Shown here: positions 27,979 to 28,056 of the stretch, piece after piece
Layout of the letters: the number at the start of each line of letters is the position of its first letter
Numbering within the stretch: position 1 is the first letter of the stretch
Source of the DNA: Symsagittifera roscoffensis
Taxonomy: Eukaryota; Xenacoelomorpha; Acoela; Convolutidae
NCBI RefSeq assembly: GCF_963678635.1
Contig: NC_087064.1
Location: forward strand, 77,287,718 to 77,315,773
Length of the DNA: 28,056 bases
Direction: 5' to 3'
Program-made: the position numbers and the translations under genes
The notes under the pieces: model-generated
The model's input: only the letters and a program-made list of their open reading frames with translations
What the model was told of the DNA's origin: nothing
Databases searched by the model: none

Positions 27979-28056
27979 CTGGGTACAAAGGAAACAAATA
28001 TCGCGTTTTTAGAAAAACAACAATAAGTGAAACATATTTAGCTTTGAATAAATATA
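27979..28056 (-). other. Intron end upstream of the SKP1-like exon
   Basis: AT-rich sequence ending in a splice acceptor (AG at 27979-27980) with a pyrimidine tract before it. The donor side is outside the window. Confidence 0.6.

Overview
The window looks like repeat-rich metazoan (probably invertebrate) genomic DNA. There are no bacterial operons, no ribosome-binding-site-led genes and no RNA gene that I can recognise. Almost all of it is occupied by two old, inactive copies of one very large Ty3/gypsy-type retroelement, arranged convergently. Copy L (1 to about 14150, + strand) is cut by the left edge of the window. Copy R (about 26290 to 14771, - strand) is truncated at its 5' side. Their 3' regions face each other across about 0.6 kb of unassigned DNA. 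A host gene is visible at the right edge: the last coding exon of an SKP1-like gene on the - strand (27874-27978), with a splice acceptor in front of it.

The shared element order, in its own sense direction, is as follows. (1) The end of Pol: RNase H, an acidic linker, integrase with a GPY/F-type C-terminus, and a long acidic Pol tail. (2) A reading frame that I identify as a divergent macro (ADP-ribose-binding) domain of the Poa1/TARG1 type. (3) A very large gene in the env position, about 2,500 residues if the two copies are combined. It carries a coiled coil, an SGNH-hydrolase-like domain, a linker, a second SGNH-like domain, a membrane segment, an acidic linker, a cysteine-containing module and a lysine-rich tail. 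(4) A 3' region with an LTR-like 128-bp segment holding a perfect palindrome, then a short ATG-led frame conserved in both copies. Every coding segment has stops and frameshifts. The same peptide motifs nevertheless recur in both copies, so the reading frames can be told from chance ORFs.

The copies are damaged in complementary ways. L lost the integrase segment with the catalytic Glu and about 1.7 kb of the large gene. R lost the integrase zinc-finger half, the integrase C-terminus and the coiled coil. R also carries a chimeric insert of about 0.9 kb (Pol tail plus macro N-half) inside the large gene. Each copy holds a nearly identical tandem triplication: 3 x 1.54 kb in L (7677-12301) and 3 x 0.64 kb in R (14771-16684). 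Both are much younger than the surrounding decay, or are assembly artefacts.

From 26.3 to 27.87 kb is AT-rich DNA with dispersed palindromic motifs in inverted orientation and a 3 x 103-bp tandem repeat, possibly a non-autonomous DNA transposon. Function calls rest on motifs read by eye. No database search was possible.
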